Numbered from the stretch's first letter, positions 24,480-33,237 are shown. The stretch is 44,595 bases of DNA from Acidobacteriaceae bacterium (GCA_020247055.1 JADCJL010000155.1:1-44595); one strand, 5' to 3'. Numbers and translations: made by a program. The notes: generated from the sequence alone by a model not told the origin.

Positions 24480-24866
24480 TCAGGCCAGGGGCTTGTACGC
24501 CACGCAGTCGATCTCGACGTGCATGGCGGGGTTGGGCATGACGGCCTGCACGGTGGTCCGGGCCGGCTTGGCATCGCCGAAAAACTCGCCGTAGACCTCG
24601 TTCATGGCGCTGAACTCGGCGACGTCCTTGAGAAACACCGAGCACTTCACCACATCGGCCAGCGTCGCGCCGGCCCCGGCGAGGATCTTCTGGATATTGG
24701 TGATGACGATACGGGTCTCGTGGCGGACATCCCCGATTTCGTACTGGCCGGTCTCGGTGTTAAACGGGCCCTGGCCGCTGACGTAGATAAAGTCACCGGC
24801 CCGAACCGCGTGAGAGTAGGGCCCGGCGGGCCGCGGCGCGCCGGGAATGTGGAAACGTTCGATCAT
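24480..24866 (-). CDS. RidA-family enamine/imine deaminase
   Basis: This 128-residue trimeric YjgF/YER057c/UK114 protein hydrolyses reactive imines made by PLP or flavin enzymes. The catalytic Arg is R103 in PARTTVQAV and the supporting Glu is E118 in HVEIDCVAY, with the typical IYVSGQGP and DVVKCSVFLKD segments. It should therefore be an active member. A good ribosome binding site GGAGAG lies 4 bases before the ATG. It is 12 bp downstream of the NYN gene and 4 bp upstream of phnZ. In a cluster with an FAD amine oxidoreductase, its likely job is hydrolysing the iminophosphonate product, though general housekeeping RidA activity is possible. Confidence 0.9.
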   Translation of the reverse strand: MIERFHIPGAPRPAGPYSHAVRAGDFIYVSGQGPFNTETGQYEIGDVRHETRIVITNIQKILAGAGATLADVVKCSVFLKDVAEFSAMNEVYGEFFGDAKPARTTVQAVMPNPAMHVEIDCVAYKPLA

Positions 24867-24878
24867 AGGGCTCTCCGA

Positions 24879-26261
24879 TTACTCCACCGGCTTGCGGGCG
24901 CGCGGGCGGCGCACGCTGGAGGTGGCGGTCTTTTTGGCGGCGGTGGCGCCGGTCCGTTTGCGTGAGGTTCCGGCGCCGCGCCGGCCTCCGGCGGGTTTGG
25001 CCTCCGCCGCGGGGGCCGTCGGTTCGGCCTCGGTCTCAGCGGCAGCCTCTTCGGTCGCAACCTCGGCCACGGTCTCGGCGACCCCGGCTCCGACCGCGAG
25101 TTCGCGTACCGGCTCCGGCTCCGGAGGCGGCGGGGCCAGCTCGGCGCCAAGGAACACCGTCATACCGCGCTGCTCATCCGGCTCCATGCGGACCATGAAG
25201 TTGTCCTGCGCGAAGTTCAGGAACTCGTTGAACTCCTGGAAGCCATACTTCTTCATGTCGAAGTCGGCATGGATCTTGCTCATCCAGCCCGCCACGGTTT
25301 CGGCGCTGGCGCCGTCTTCCATATCGAGCTTGTAGATGTCGAGCACCTGGCGGAGCAGCGGCAGGGCATCGTCCTTCTTATGGATCACCCCGCCGGTGGC
25401 GGCGGCGCCGCCCGAGAGGAGCTCGATCGTATAACGGCCCTCGGTGCCATGCAGTTGGATGAAGCCGGCAGCTTTAATGCGGTCGATGAACTCGGAAAAG
25501 GCACCGGCGCCGTAGGAGCGCTCGTTGAAACTGGGGTCGAGTTGCTTCATGGTGCTCTTGAGCAGACCAAGCTGCGGCTGGACGCCGCGCCGCTGCAGCA
25601 CGCTAAGAGCGCGTTCGACCAGCGGCATGGCCTGGGCTACTTCGAGCGGCTGCGGACGGCCACGCCGGTAACCGCCGCCTTGCTGCTGCGGCGGCTGCGC
25701 GGCGGGCGCGGGCGCTTCGGCCGCCGCGGCGCGCGGTGCCTGTTCCCGCGGCGGCGGCGGGGCGTACTTGCGCTCCGGGATCACCCGCATATCGTCCGTC
25801 AGCAGACTTTCGTAGCTGATGAACTCGTGGCAGTTCTGCTGCAGGATGTTCGAGGTGAAGGCCTTGCCACCGACAATATAAATGGTTTTCCCGTAGGCCT
25901 TCAGCTTGTTGACGAGCGGAATAAAGTCGCTATCGCCGCTGATGATCGCAAACGCATTCACGTTGCGGTGGGTGAAGGCCATCTCGAGCGCGTCGAGTGC
26001 CAGGTTGATATCCGCTCCGTTCTTGTCACCCCGCGGCGAGGGCAGGCGCTGCACCATCTGGACAGCGTTCTCCGCCATCTGCCGGACAGCCGGCTCCTGC
26101 CGGCTCCAGTTGGCATAGGCAAATTTGGCGACGATATCGCCGCGCTCCTTGAGCGCATCGAGAGGGAGCGACACGTCGAATTCGCGGCGCAACGTCGACT
26201 TCACGCCGATTTCGATGTTGTCATAGTCCACGAATACGGCGATATTTTGGCGTTCTTGCAT
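24879..26261 (-). CDS. NYN-domain RNase-like protein with two OST-HTH (LOTUS) domains
   Basis: The protein has 460 residues. The N-terminal NYN/PIN-like domain (about 5-150) has the acidic residues expected for metal-dependent RNA cleavage: VFVDYDN (D12, D14), GADINLALD (D84, D90) and ISGDSDF (D110, D112). A Pro/Ala/Gln-rich linker follows. Two winged-helix OST-HTH domains occupy about 210-295 (LLKSTMKQLDPSFNERSYG) and about 310-395 (MSKIHADFDMKKYGFQEF). The tail is Ala/Pro/Lys/Arg-rich. In eukaryotes this architecture is in RNA-binding proteins such as MARF1; bacterial members are thought to act on RNA. ATG 26261 fits the domain start; the frame is open further but poorly conserved-looking. 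It lies 12 bp upstream of ridA, so it may be co-transcribed with ridA-phnZ. Confidence 0.88.
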   Translation of the reverse strand: MQERQNIAVFVDYDNIEIGVKSTLRREFDVSLPLDALKERGDIVAKFAYANWSRQEPAVRQMAENAVQMVQRLPSPRGDKNGADINLALDALEMAFTHRNVNAFAIISGDSDFIPLVNKLKAYGKTIYIVGGKAFTSNILQQNCHEFISYESLLTDDMRVIPERKYAPPPPREQAPRAAAAEAPAPAAQPPQQQGGGYRRGRPQPLEVAQAMPLVERALSVLQRRGVQPQLGLLKSTMKQLDPSFNERSYGAGAFSEFIDRIKAAGFIQLHGTEGRYTIELLSGGAAATGGVIHKKDDALPLLRQVLDIYKLDMEDGASAETVAGWMSKIHADFDMKKYGFQEFNEFLNFAQDNFMVRMEPDEQRGMTVFLGAELAPPPPEPEPVRELAVGAGVAETVAEVATEEAAAETEAEPTAPAAEAKPAGGRRGAGTSRKRTGATAAKKTATSSVRRPRARKPVE

Positions 26262-26669
26262 GTAGTTCTTAATCCTTGGCGCGGTGCGGGGGGCCAGCCT
26301 TTGGCTCGCTCCCAAGGCGCCGCCTTTGAGTTGCTTGTTCCTGTTGGCAGCTTCCGCGGGGGGCAACGCCTCCACGTTTTCCGCTTTCCTGCTATCGGGG
26401 CCCGGCAGAATCGTCCCGGCTTCGCGGCAGCCGCCTGACGCCCGATTTGGGGTAGACCAGGGCTGCTCTAGCTGTCATCCGGCTCGACCGCTAGAGAGCA
26501 GTATATCGCTTGTGAGGAGTGGCGCGAGGCAGGGGGGAGGGAAGTGACCCCGCCCGAGCAAACCAACGTCCCGCCGAGGTCTGGTACCGGTGGTACGAAT
26601 CGTCGAGTTTCCCATTCAGTTTTTCCCCTTACAGTGGGTAAGGTCTCACGCTGAAAACTGGAGATTATC
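26262..26669. other. Intergenic region, no gene seen
   Basis: This is about 400 bases between the divergent NYN gene and the GT2 gene. Frames here are short and lack homology. The last about 70 bases before 26670 are AT-richer and may hold the GT2 promoter, with the ribosome binding site GGAG at about 26660. No RNA gene or repeat was recognised. Confidence 0.5.
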
Positions 26670-27416
26670 ATGCAGAAGCCCTCTGTTACCGTCCTCATAC
26701 CTTGCCGCGACAACCTATCCTGTCTACCGAGACTCATCGCCCGGTTTGACGCCATGCGGGCCACCGGACAGATCCCCCATTGGGAGCTCTTTTTTATCAA
26801 TGACGGCTCGCAGGACGGCACCGGTCCCCTCCTCAATCACCTAATGGATTGCTATCCCTGGATCCGTGTGGTTCATCACCGCCGGCCGCGCGGCCTCGGC
26901 GTCGCGCTGCGTGCCGGGCTCCAACGTGCGGAAGCACCGGTGGTCTGCACGATGCAGTGCGATGGCGACTACGGGCCGGAGACCTTGCCGGGCATGGTAG
27001 CCCTGCTCGAGGACGGCGCCGATGTCGTCACCGTTCAGCCGCACTATTCCCCCGGAGAAACTGCGCCCCGGAAATCGCCGCGGGACCTACCGAACGCAGT
27101 GGCCGGCCAGCTCTACCGGCTGCTCCTCGGTGGGCCAGCCGATGGCTTCTGCTCGAACCACCGGGCCTTCCGCGCCAGCGCTCTCAAGCGGATCGCGATA
27201 CGGTGCCGCGGGGAGTCCGCCGTGGCGGAAATCATGATCCGGTGTCTGCTCAAAGGTCTCCAGGTGCGAGAGTTCTCCCCGGCCTTGGAACCCGGCGAGG
27301 AACGCTCCCCCGGCTCCCGGCTCCGGGCCGGGATCCTCGGCCACGCGGCGCTTCTGCAGATGAGCTGCCGCCACCTCTGTGTGCGGACCGTCACGCAGTG
27401 GGTGGCGGGCATCTAG
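26670..27416 (+). CDS. GT2-family glycosyltransferase (dolichol-P-mannose synthase-like)
   Basis: This 248-residue protein has a GT-A fold without membrane segments. Visible are VTVLIPCRDNLSCLPRLIARF, FFINDGSQDGT, HHRRPRGLGVALRAGL and MQCDGDYGPETLPGM (the DxD site is CDGD). These are typical of DPM1/polyprenyl-phosphate glycosyltransferase-like enzymes. Usual bacterial homologues carry one or two C-terminal helices, absent here, so it is a soluble short form. It is probably a lipid-linked sugar or glycan transferase. A good GGAG site precedes the ATG. It stands alone on the plus strand; the next gene (27463) follows 46 bp later. Confidence 0.85.
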   Translation: MQKPSVTVLIPCRDNLSCLPRLIARFDAMRATGQIPHWELFFINDGSQDGTGPLLNHLMDCYPWIRVVHHRRPRGLGVALRAGLQRAEAPVVCTMQCDGDYGPETLPGMVALLEDGADVVTVQPHYSPGETAPRKSPRDLPNAVAGQLYRLLLGGPADGFCSNHRAFRASALKRIAIRCRGESAVAEIMIRCLLKGLQVREFSPALEPGEERSPGSRLRAGILGHAALLQMSCRHLCVRTVTQWVAGI

Positions 27417-27462
27417 CCTTCGCGCCGGCCCCAGCACTACCCCGCCGGCTTAGACTGACAAG

Positions 27463-27762
27463 ATGGTCTCTCGCCGCCTTCTCTGTCTCAGCATCATCGC
27501 CCTCAGCGCCAGAGCGCAGTTTCAGCCCCCACAGACGCCCGTCACGTTTGATGGGACACTGAAGGCTTACGACAAAAAATTTGTGATCGTCGAGACCGCC
27601 CCGGAACAGACCGTTCGCCTCGAGATTGACCGCAAAACGAAGCTCGTCGATGCCCAGGGTAAACCGCTCACCCGCCCGCCGGCCGAGGGAAGCCAGGTCG
27701 CCATCGATGGCCGCAAGCGGCTGAACGGCGTCTTGGTCGCCTTGACCATCAAGGTGCTCTAG
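27463..27762 (+). CDS. Small secreted beta-barrel-like protein, 99 aa
   Basis: The protein starts with a signal peptide (MVSRRLLCLSIIALSARA). The mature part, about 80 residues, contains VTFDGTLKAYDKKFVIVETA and TVRLEIDRKTKLVD, then GSQVAIDGRKRL. The pattern of alternating strands resembles the OB-like DUF5666-type modules of secreted proteins. No function is recognised. It ends 16 bp before the stop of the convergent histidine kinase gene. Confidence 0.7.
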   Translation: MVSRRLLCLSIIALSARAQFQPPQTPVTFDGTLKAYDKKFVIVETAPEQTVRLEIDRKTKLVDAQGKPLTRPPAEGSQVAIDGRKRLNGVLVALTIKVL

Positions 27763-27778
27763 CTCCCAGCCCGCTCCG

Positions 27779-29803
27779 CTAAACTACCTCCTGTGCCGCC
27801 CCGGGCTGCAGCGCCGCCAGCAGATTCAACAGATCGTCCGCCCGGAAAGGCTTAGCGAGAAAGTGATCCATGCCGGCCTCGAGGCAACGGTCCCGGTCCT
27901 CGGCCAAAGCCCCGGCCGTGAGCGCCACAATCGGCACCCGCCCGGCGGGCCCCTCCAGATCGCGGATGCGCCCGGCGGCCGTATACCCATCCATCACCGG
28001 CATGTGGCAGTCCATCAGCACCACATCAAAGCCGCCTTCCTGGATGGCTTCGAGCGCCCGCTCCCCGTTCTCGACCACGGAAAAGGTGCAGCCGGCCCGC
28101 TTGAGAATCCCGATAACCACTTTCTGATTGACGCGGTTGTCCTCCGCCAGCAACACGCGCAGCCCCGGCAGCGTCGCCGCAATCGGCACAAACTCGCTCT
28201 GCCGCGCCAAAGCCCCCGGGCCCAGCATGGCCGCCGCCGGAGCAGCCTGCCGCAAAGCCTCCACCGTGTCGAGGAACTCCCGCTGCCGCACCGGCTGCCG
28301 GAGCCATGCCTGAAAGCCCGCGCTCTCCGCCTCGCTGCCCACCCGCGGACTCGGATCCCGGCTCAGCAGCAGACGCCGCGCTCCCCCCGCGTCCGCCGCC
28401 GGTGGAGCCAGTCGATCCAAGACCCACAACTCCGGATCCTGCTCACCCAGGACTGCCCCATGCGCCGCTAACCAACGCTGCACGACCTCCCGCAGACGCT
28501 CCGCTTCGAGGTCGCAGCGAACCCGCAAACCCGTGAGCCGCGGTACAAACTCCGGCGTTTCCCCGTCGATCGCCAGCCGCAGAGTAAACGCAAACACCGA
28601 GCCCACCCCCGGCGAGCTGCGCACCCCAATCTCTCCACCCATCGCGTTGACGATCTTCTTGGAAAGCGCCAGCCCGAGGCCCGTGCCCCCGAACCGCCGC
28701 TGCGTCCCCGGTTCGGCCTGCTCAAACGGCTGAAACAGACGTCCGGCCTGCTCAGCCGTCATGCCGATACCGGAGTCGGCCACCTCCACCACCAGCTCCC
28801 CAAATCCATCGCCGGCCTCCCCCTTTACCCGCACCTCGACGAAGCCCTTCTCCGTAAATTTCAGCGCATTGCCCACCAGATTCAGCAACACCTGACGCAG
28901 CCGGCCGGCATCGCCGAAGTAACGCGCCGGCAGCGAGGACGGAAAGTCAAACAGAAACTCCTGTACCTTGGTCCGCGCCATCGGCGCAAGCAGCTCCATC
29001 ACCTCTTCAAACACCGCCGGGAGCGAAAAGCTCTCCCGCACCAGCTCCAACTTGCCCGCCTCAATCCGGCTCAGGTCCAGAATGTCGTTCAGAATCGTCA
29101 GCAGCGCCTCGGCTGAGTGTTCAATCGTCGAGGCCTGATCGCGCTGTTCAGGATTGAGCGGCGTCTCAAGCAGCAGCCGCGTCATGCCGAGAATTCCATT
29201 CATCGGCGTCCGGATCTCGTGGCTCATGTTGGCCAGAAACATGCTCTTCGCCGAGGCATTCGACTCCGCCGCCCGGCGCGCCCGCTCGAGCTCCTGCTGC
29301 AGCCGCACCCGCTCGGTAATGTCCCGGCCAATCGCCTGCATCCCCGTTTCAAACCCCCGGTCGGCCAGCACCCGGCAGCTCAACTCCAACGTCTTCGGCG
29401 ACCCGTCCTCACCGAGGAACTCCCGCTCCACCCGCACCGTATCCGAGTACCGCACCTGGTCGAGCACATCAAAATACCAGCCCGGGTCATCCGTCGTAAA
29501 CAGGTCTTCAATGAACTGACTGTCCAGACCCGTCTCACCGCCCCCCAACAACAGGTCCGCCGCCCGGTTGGACGCCACCAGCCGCCCGTCCAGATTCGTC
29601 TGCAAAATCACATCGCTGGCGTTGGCAAACAGCTCCCCGTAGCGCTCCCGCACATGGCGCTCCGAAGCCAGCGAGTCCTGCAGCAGCTTGGTCTGCGAAA
29701 GCAGATCCGAGCGCAGCTGCCGGTAGGCCCGGCCCACCCACACCAGAACCGCGGCGAGGAGTCCGATGATTAAGAGGCAGGCTACAAGCGGAATCCCCAT
29801 CAA
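27779..29803 (-). CDS. Hybrid sensor histidine kinase (TM-PAS-HisKA-HATPase-REC)
   Basis: This 674-residue protein has one N-terminal membrane helix (about 3-23) and a short coiled coil. A PAS domain covers about 55-165 ([19 protein letters not shown]). The HisKA box has phospho-accepting H195 in [18 protein letters not shown]. The ATPase domain shows the N box [15 protein letters not shown] (about 306-320), G1 VADSGIGM and G2 [17 protein letters not shown]-terminal receiver domain has D598 in [13 protein letters not shown] and the KPF Lys near 645. The layout is BarA/LuxQ-like, so a separate HPt protein and response regulator should exist elsewhere. There is little periplasmic sequence, so sensing is probably cytoplasmic through PAS. 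It follows dcd on the same strand by 48 bp. Confidence 0.92.
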   Translation of the reverse strand: MMGIPLVACLLIIGLLAAVLVWVGRAYRQLRSDLLSQTKLLQDSLASERHVRERYGELFANASDVILQTNLDGRLVASNRAADLLLGGGETGLDSQFIEDLFTTDDPGWYFDVLDQVRYSDTVRVEREFLGEDGSPKTLELSCRVLADRGFETGMQAIGRDITERVRLQQELERARRAAESNASAKSMFLANMSHEIRTPMNGILGMTRLLLETPLNPEQRDQASTIEHSAEALLTILNDILDLSRIEAGKLELVRESFSLPAVFEEVMELLAPMARTKVQEFLFDFPSSLPARYFGDAGRLRQVLLNLVGNALKFTEKGFVEVRVKGEAGDGFGELVVEVADSGIGMTAEQAGRLFQPFEQAEPGTQRRFGGTGLGLALSKKIVNAMGGEIGVRSSPGVGSVFAFTLRLAIDGETPEFVPRLTGLRVRCDLEAERLREVVQRWLAAHGAVLGEQDPELWVLDRLAPPAADAGGARRLLLSRDPSPRVGSEAESAGFQAWLRQPVRQREFLDTVEALRQAAPAAAMLGPGALARQSEFVPIAATLPGLRVLLAEDNRVNQKVVIGILKRAGCTFSVVENGERALEAIQEGGFDVVLMDCHMPVMDGYTAAGRIRDLEGPAGRVPIVALTAGALAEDRDRCLEAGMDHFLAKPFRADDLLNLLAALQPGAAQEVV

Positions 29804-29851
29804 TACAATGGGTATCGGCCCGACGAGCCTAAGTGTTAGCGAAAGAGTGGG

Positions 29852-30436
29852 CTACGGTTCGTTAACCTTGCTGACTTCGCCCGAAAGACGCGACGCCAGA
29901 GGACTCGTCTGCCCGGCGTACTTGTTGCCCGGCTTGGCGCGGTAAGGCACCGAAACGGGCGTCGTCAACTGCTCAAACGTAAACGAACAGATCCGCATGC
30001 CCGGATACAGCGCCACCGGCACGCGCCCGAGATTCGACAGTTCGAGCGTCGCCTTCCCCGTCCAACCCGGATCAAACAACCCCGCCGTTCCGTGCACGAT
30101 AATCCCGATCCGCCCCAGGCTCGACCGCCCCTCCAGCCGCCCCAGCACATCATCGGCCAGCTCCAGCCGCTCCTCGGTGATCGCCAGACAGAAATCCCGC
30201 GGCTGCAATATAAACGGCTCGCCCGGCGCCACGACAATCGTCCGCATCATGTCCTGAATCGCTCCCCCATCCCGCGGATCAATAAACGCGAAACGGGAAT
30301 GCTCAAAGACACTGAATTCGTTTCCCAGACGAAAATCCACCGAACAGGAGCCATACTGCTCCGGAGGAAGCTCCGGCTCGATCCGGATCTTCCCTTCCGC
30401 CAGGTAACGTTTGATATCGATGTCCGATAAGACCAT
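29852..30436 (-). CDS. dcd: dCTP deaminase
   Basis: The protein has 194 residues from ATG 30436. It deaminates dCTP to dUTP in thymidylate supply. Family markers are MVLSDIDIKRYLAEG, CSVDFRLGNEFSVFE, the active-site GRSSLGRIGIIVHGTAG and GWTGKATLELSNLG (with the catalytic Glu), and the C-terminal GNKYAGQ. It could instead be bifunctional (dCTP deaminase/dUTPase), which the sequence alone does not decide. The longer upstream frame runs into the tRNA-Ala gene and is not the start. tRNA-Ala and dcd are on the same strand with 14 bp between. Confidence 0.93.
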   Translation of the reverse strand: MVLSDIDIKRYLAEGKIRIEPELPPEQYGSCSVDFRLGNEFSVFEHSRFAFIDPRDGGAIQDMMRTIVVAPGEPFILQPRDFCLAITEERLELADDVLGRLEGRSSLGRIGIIVHGTAGLFDPGWTGKATLELSNLGRVPVALYPGMRICSFTFEQLTTPVSVPYRAKPGNKYAGQTSPLASRLSGEVSKVNEP

Positions 30437-30450
30437 GGCGGAAACTTTGG

Positions 30451-30523
30451 TGGACGACATGGGACTCGAACCCACGACCCCCACGATGCGAACGTGGTGC
30501 TCTCCCAACTGAGCTAGTCGCCC
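30451..30523 (-). tRNA. tRNA-Ala (anticodon CGC)
   Basis: Read on the minus strand, a full cloverleaf is visible. The acceptor GGGCGAC pairs with GTCGTCC, with discriminator A. The D arm is GCTC-AGTTGGGA-GAGC, the anticodon stem CCACG/CGTGG holds loop TTCGCAT (anticodon CGC, codon GCG), and the T arm has TTCGAGT. CCA is not encoded. It lies directly upstream of dcd. Confidence 0.95.
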
Positions 30524-30587
30524 ACGCGACTGTTCTAAGTATACAGGACGGAGAGCCTCCGTGGGCACGCTACAATGAACTTTTCCG

Positions 30588-31253
30588 ATGTCTGAGAGTA
30601 TCCTTCAAAAAATGCGCGTCGAATGGGACGCCCGTGCCCGCGAAAATGCCCGCTACTACGTCAATACCGCCAGCGAGAACTGGACCGACGACGCGTTCTT
30701 CCAATCCGGCGAACGCACTGTGGCCGAAGAAATTCTCACCGACATGACCAACATCTGCCAGGGCAAAGACCCGCAGGCCATGCGGGTACTCGAAATCGGC
30801 TGCGGCGCGGCCCGCGTCACCCGCGCCCTCGCCGGCCTGTTCGGTGAGGTCTACGCCGTCGACATCAGCCCCGAAATGGTCGCCCAGGCCCAGGCCGCTC
30901 TCACCCGCTTCCCCCACGCCCACGTCTACCAGAACAACGGCACCGACCTCGCCGTCGTACCCGCCGCCAACTTCGACTTCGCCTTCTCCACCATCGTCTT
31001 TCAACACATCCCCAGCCGCGAGGTCATCGAAAACTACGTCCGCGAAGTCTCCCGCCTCCTCCGCCCCGGCGCTCTGTTCAAATTCCAGGTTCAGGGAGAC
31101 GTAACCATCGAAAGCACCCCGGACGATACCTGGCTCGGCGTACCGTTCTCTCGCGAACAGGCCAACGAAATGGCCGAACGGTGCGGCTTTGAAATGCGCT
31201 ACAACCACGGCGCCGGCCAGCAATACTATTGGCTCTGGTTTTTCAAACGCTAA
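30588..31253 (+). CDS. Class I SAM-dependent methyltransferase
   Basis: This 221-residue protein has a Rossmann-type methyltransferase core. Motif I is RVLEIGCGAARVTRALAGLF (about 65-84) and motif II VYAVDISPEMVAQAQ. The post-core FDFAFSTIVFQHIPSREVIENY and RLLRPGALFKFQVQG are typical of Methyltransf_11/25-type small-molecule enzymes. The N-terminal helix MRVEWDARARENARYYV is common in such proteins. Acceptor unknown. It ends 4 bp inside the convergent small gene at 31250. Confidence 0.88.
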   Translation: MSESILQKMRVEWDARARENARYYVNTASENWTDDAFFQSGERTVAEEILTDMTNICQGKDPQAMRVLEIGCGAARVTRALAGLFGEVYAVDISPEMVAQAQAALTRFPHAHVYQNNGTDLAVVPAANFDFAFSTIVFQHIPSREVIENYVREVSRLLRPGALFKFQVQGDVTIESTPDDTWLGVPFSREQANEMAERCGFEMRYNHGAGQQYYWLWFFKR

Positions 31254-31456
31254 CCGCCCACCCCTTCGCGGCGGCTCTCCCAGTATTTCCGCATCCGCTC
31301 GGATACCTGCCTCCGCTCCTCCTCGGCCATCGACTTGCGTCCACGGCGCCCGGCGGCTTTGGCGGGCGCAGGGCCCTGCCTTTCGAGGGCCGCAATGGCC
31401 TGCTCGATCCGTCTCTTCTCCTCGTACAACTCTTCAATTGCTCGGTATAAGTCCAT
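31250..31456 (-). CDS. Small basic helical protein, 68 aa
   Basis: From ATG 31456 it begins MDLYRAIEELYEEKRRIEQ, then a helical stretch with heptads, a basic linker (KAAGRRGRKS) and a terminal MAEEERRQVSERMRKYWESRR helix. A GTG at 31471, with AGGGGA about 10 bases upstream, is an alternative start. It has no known domain. The segment RRGRKSMAEEERRQVSERMRKYW, taken in parts, looks like a short basic DNA- or RNA-binding region seen in similar small proteins of Acidobacteriota. Its function is unknown. Confidence 0.6.
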   Translation of the reverse strand: MDLYRAIEELYEEKRRIEQAIAALERQGPAPAKAAGRRGRKSMAEEERRQVSERMRKYWESRREGVGG

Positions 31457-31571
31457 CAGGGTCCACCGCACTGTCAGCGATTCCCCTGCAGAATAACCTG
31501 CCTGCTAAGAATTGTGATGAACGAAAGGTACTTGTTTTAACAGCGATTTAGTACTAAACGGAGGGATATAT

Positions 31572-32750
31572 TCATCGCACCAGGAAGGGCCAAGCCGGGA
31601 TCAACTTGTATCCGTAGCGCGTCATCGCCACGTAGAAAACGGCGGCTACCACCCCCACCAGCGAACCCACAATCACCAATACCGAAGCCCATGGGAAGCT
31701 TTCGTCGTTCCGGCGCAGCTCCAGCAGGTAGCTGGCAAAAACCCCGATAAAGTACAGAAAAACCATCGGCACGGAAAAGATCATCAGGTTGAAGATGTCC
31801 GGCGTGGGCGTCACCACCGCCGCCAGGATCACGATGATCAGAATCGCGTACCGCGAATTGGCCAGCAGAAATTTCGCCGTGGTAATCCGCAGAAAGGTTA
31901 GGAAGAACACGGCCACCGGCATCTCGAAAACCAGACCAATCCCCAGCGAGACGTTGACGAACAGGTCGAAGTAATCCACCAGGTTGATCGCCGGTTCAAC
32001 GTTGATGTCCTTGCCCATGCCCAGCAGAAACTCGAGACCGAACCGGAAAGCCACAAAGTAGGCAAACAAACCGCCCAGCACAAAAAGACCCGCCGTGCAG
32101 AGAATGAACGGCGCGGCGAACCGCCGCTCTTTCTTGTACAAACCCGGCGCGATAAAGGACCATACCTGGTAAAGGATCCAGGGCGAAGACAAAAAGGTGG
32201 CCGTCAGCAGCGGCACCTTCATCCAGATCACGGTGAAAGCATCGGTCGGGCTTAACTGCTTCAACGTCGGCGGATAACCAAGCCGCGCCAGCGCCTCGGC
32301 CGCCGGATCAGAGATCGCCTTCCAGATCTCGTTGGCAAACAGCATCGCCAGCAGAAACGCCACCGCTACGCCGCCCAGCGCCTTGATCAACCGGCTCCGC
32401 AGCTCTTCAAGGTGCTCGAGGAAGCTCATCCGCAGCATCCCGTCGTCCTCTTCGTCCTCCTCGTCGGGGGGAGAAGGGGGCGGCGGCGCTCCGCTCCCGG
32501 AGCTCGCCGGAACCAGCGGCGCCGCCGCTGGAGTTACCGGATTGTGATCCACCTGCGAATAGGGATCGTCGTAGGTATAGCCGTCGTAGTAGTGCGAGTC
32601 GTGGTCAGCGTCGGTCGTCTGCTCGTGCGAGACGTAGGTGCTCTCGGATGCCGGCGCGCCTTCAGCCGCCGGCTCCGGCCCCGCGCTCTGCGGGGTATCC
32701 GGCGCAAGTTCCCTGTCGGGGCCGCGCCCCTGCTGCTCTTCCGATGACAT
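31572..32750 (-). CDS. tatC: Twin-arginine translocase subunit TatC with long acidic N-terminal extension
   Basis: The protein has 392 residues; ordinary TatC has about 250. The core begins near residue 107 (RMSFLEHLEELRSRLIKAL) and has six membrane helices, with the receptor-face motifs SPWILYQVWSFIAPGLYKKERR and TPTPDIFNLMIF. The first 106 residues are a disordered Glu/Asp/Pro/Ala-rich cytoplasmic tail with a Tyr/Asp cluster (DSHYYDGYTYDDPYSQ, residues 51-66) and an acidic run EEDEEDD just before helix 1. TatC binds the RR signal peptide and recruits TatA. It follows tatA/B by 16 bp. Many exported proteins in this window carry RR signals, so the system is in use. Confidence 0.95.
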   Translation of the reverse strand: MSSEEQQGRGPDRELAPDTPQSAGPEPAAEGAPASESTYVSHEQTTDADHDSHYYDGYTYDDPYSQVDHNPVTPAAAPLVPASSGSGAPPPPSPPDEEDEEDDGMLRMSFLEHLEELRSRLIKALGGVAVAFLLAMLFANEIWKAISDPAAEALARLGYPPTLKQLSPTDAFTVIWMKVPLLTATFLSSPWILYQVWSFIAPGLYKKERRFAAPFILCTAGLFVLGGLFAYFVAFRFGLEFLLGMGKDINVEPAINLVDYFDLFVNVSLGIGLVFEMPVAVFFLTFLRITTAKFLLANSRYAILIIVILAAVVTPTPDIFNLMIFSVPMVFLYFIGVFASYLLELRRNDESFPWASVLVIVGSLVGVVAAVFYVAMTRYGYKLIPAWPFLVR

Positions 32751-32766
32751 AAAGTACGGTCTTAAG

Positions 32767-33237
32767 TTAGCTAGCCACTGAGTTCTGGGATACGGTGCCC
32801 TCGGCGGCCTTCACCACCAGCGGGGTTTCCGTGGCGGCGGGGGCGGCCGGTTCAGCCGGCGTCTCAACGACAGTGGTCTGTTCAGCGCCCTGAGGTGCGG
32901 ATGCGCTTACCGTGGATGAAGAGGTTGCGGTGGATTCTGACAATTGCGGGGTCGATTCCCCGTAATCGTAATAAGAGGTGTCGTCGTAGTTCGTGACTTC
33001 GTTCTGGAACTCACGCGTAACATCCCGGAGCTCGTTAAGCTCCTTCATCGATCCGTTATCCCGCTCCAAGGAGTTCATTTCGCGCTCAAACGTCGAACGC
33101 AATTCCGTCGATGCCCGCCGGAATTCGCCCATCGCTCTCGCTACGGTCCTGCCCAGCTCCGGTAACTTTTTGGGACCGAAAACCAGCAGGGCCAGAATGA
33201 AGATCAGGATCATCTCCTGAGTGCCGAGCGAGCCCAT
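32767..33237 (-). CDS. tatA: Sec-independent translocase subunit TatA/TatB
   Basis: The protein has 156 residues: a short N-terminus, membrane helix MILIFILALLVFGPKKLPELG with the FGPKKLP hinge, then an amphipathic helix (TVARAMGEFRRASTEL). The long tail is Ser/Thr/Pro/Ala-rich with a Tyr/Asp cluster (NYDDTSYYDYGES, residues 83-95). The GTQEMILIF start and extended tail look somewhat TatB-like, but the family cannot be split with certainty. It is transcribed just before tatC. A small hairpin, GCAGAAT/ATTCTGC (33256-33273), lies upstream of its ribosome binding site. Confidence 0.9.
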   Translation of the reverse strand: MGSLGTQEMILIFILALLVFGPKKLPELGRTVARAMGEFRRASTELRSTFEREMNSLERDNGSMKELNELRDVTREFQNEVTNYDDTSYYDYGESTPQLSESTATSSSTVSASAPQGAEQTTVVETPAEPAAPAATETPLVVKAAEGTVSQNSVAS

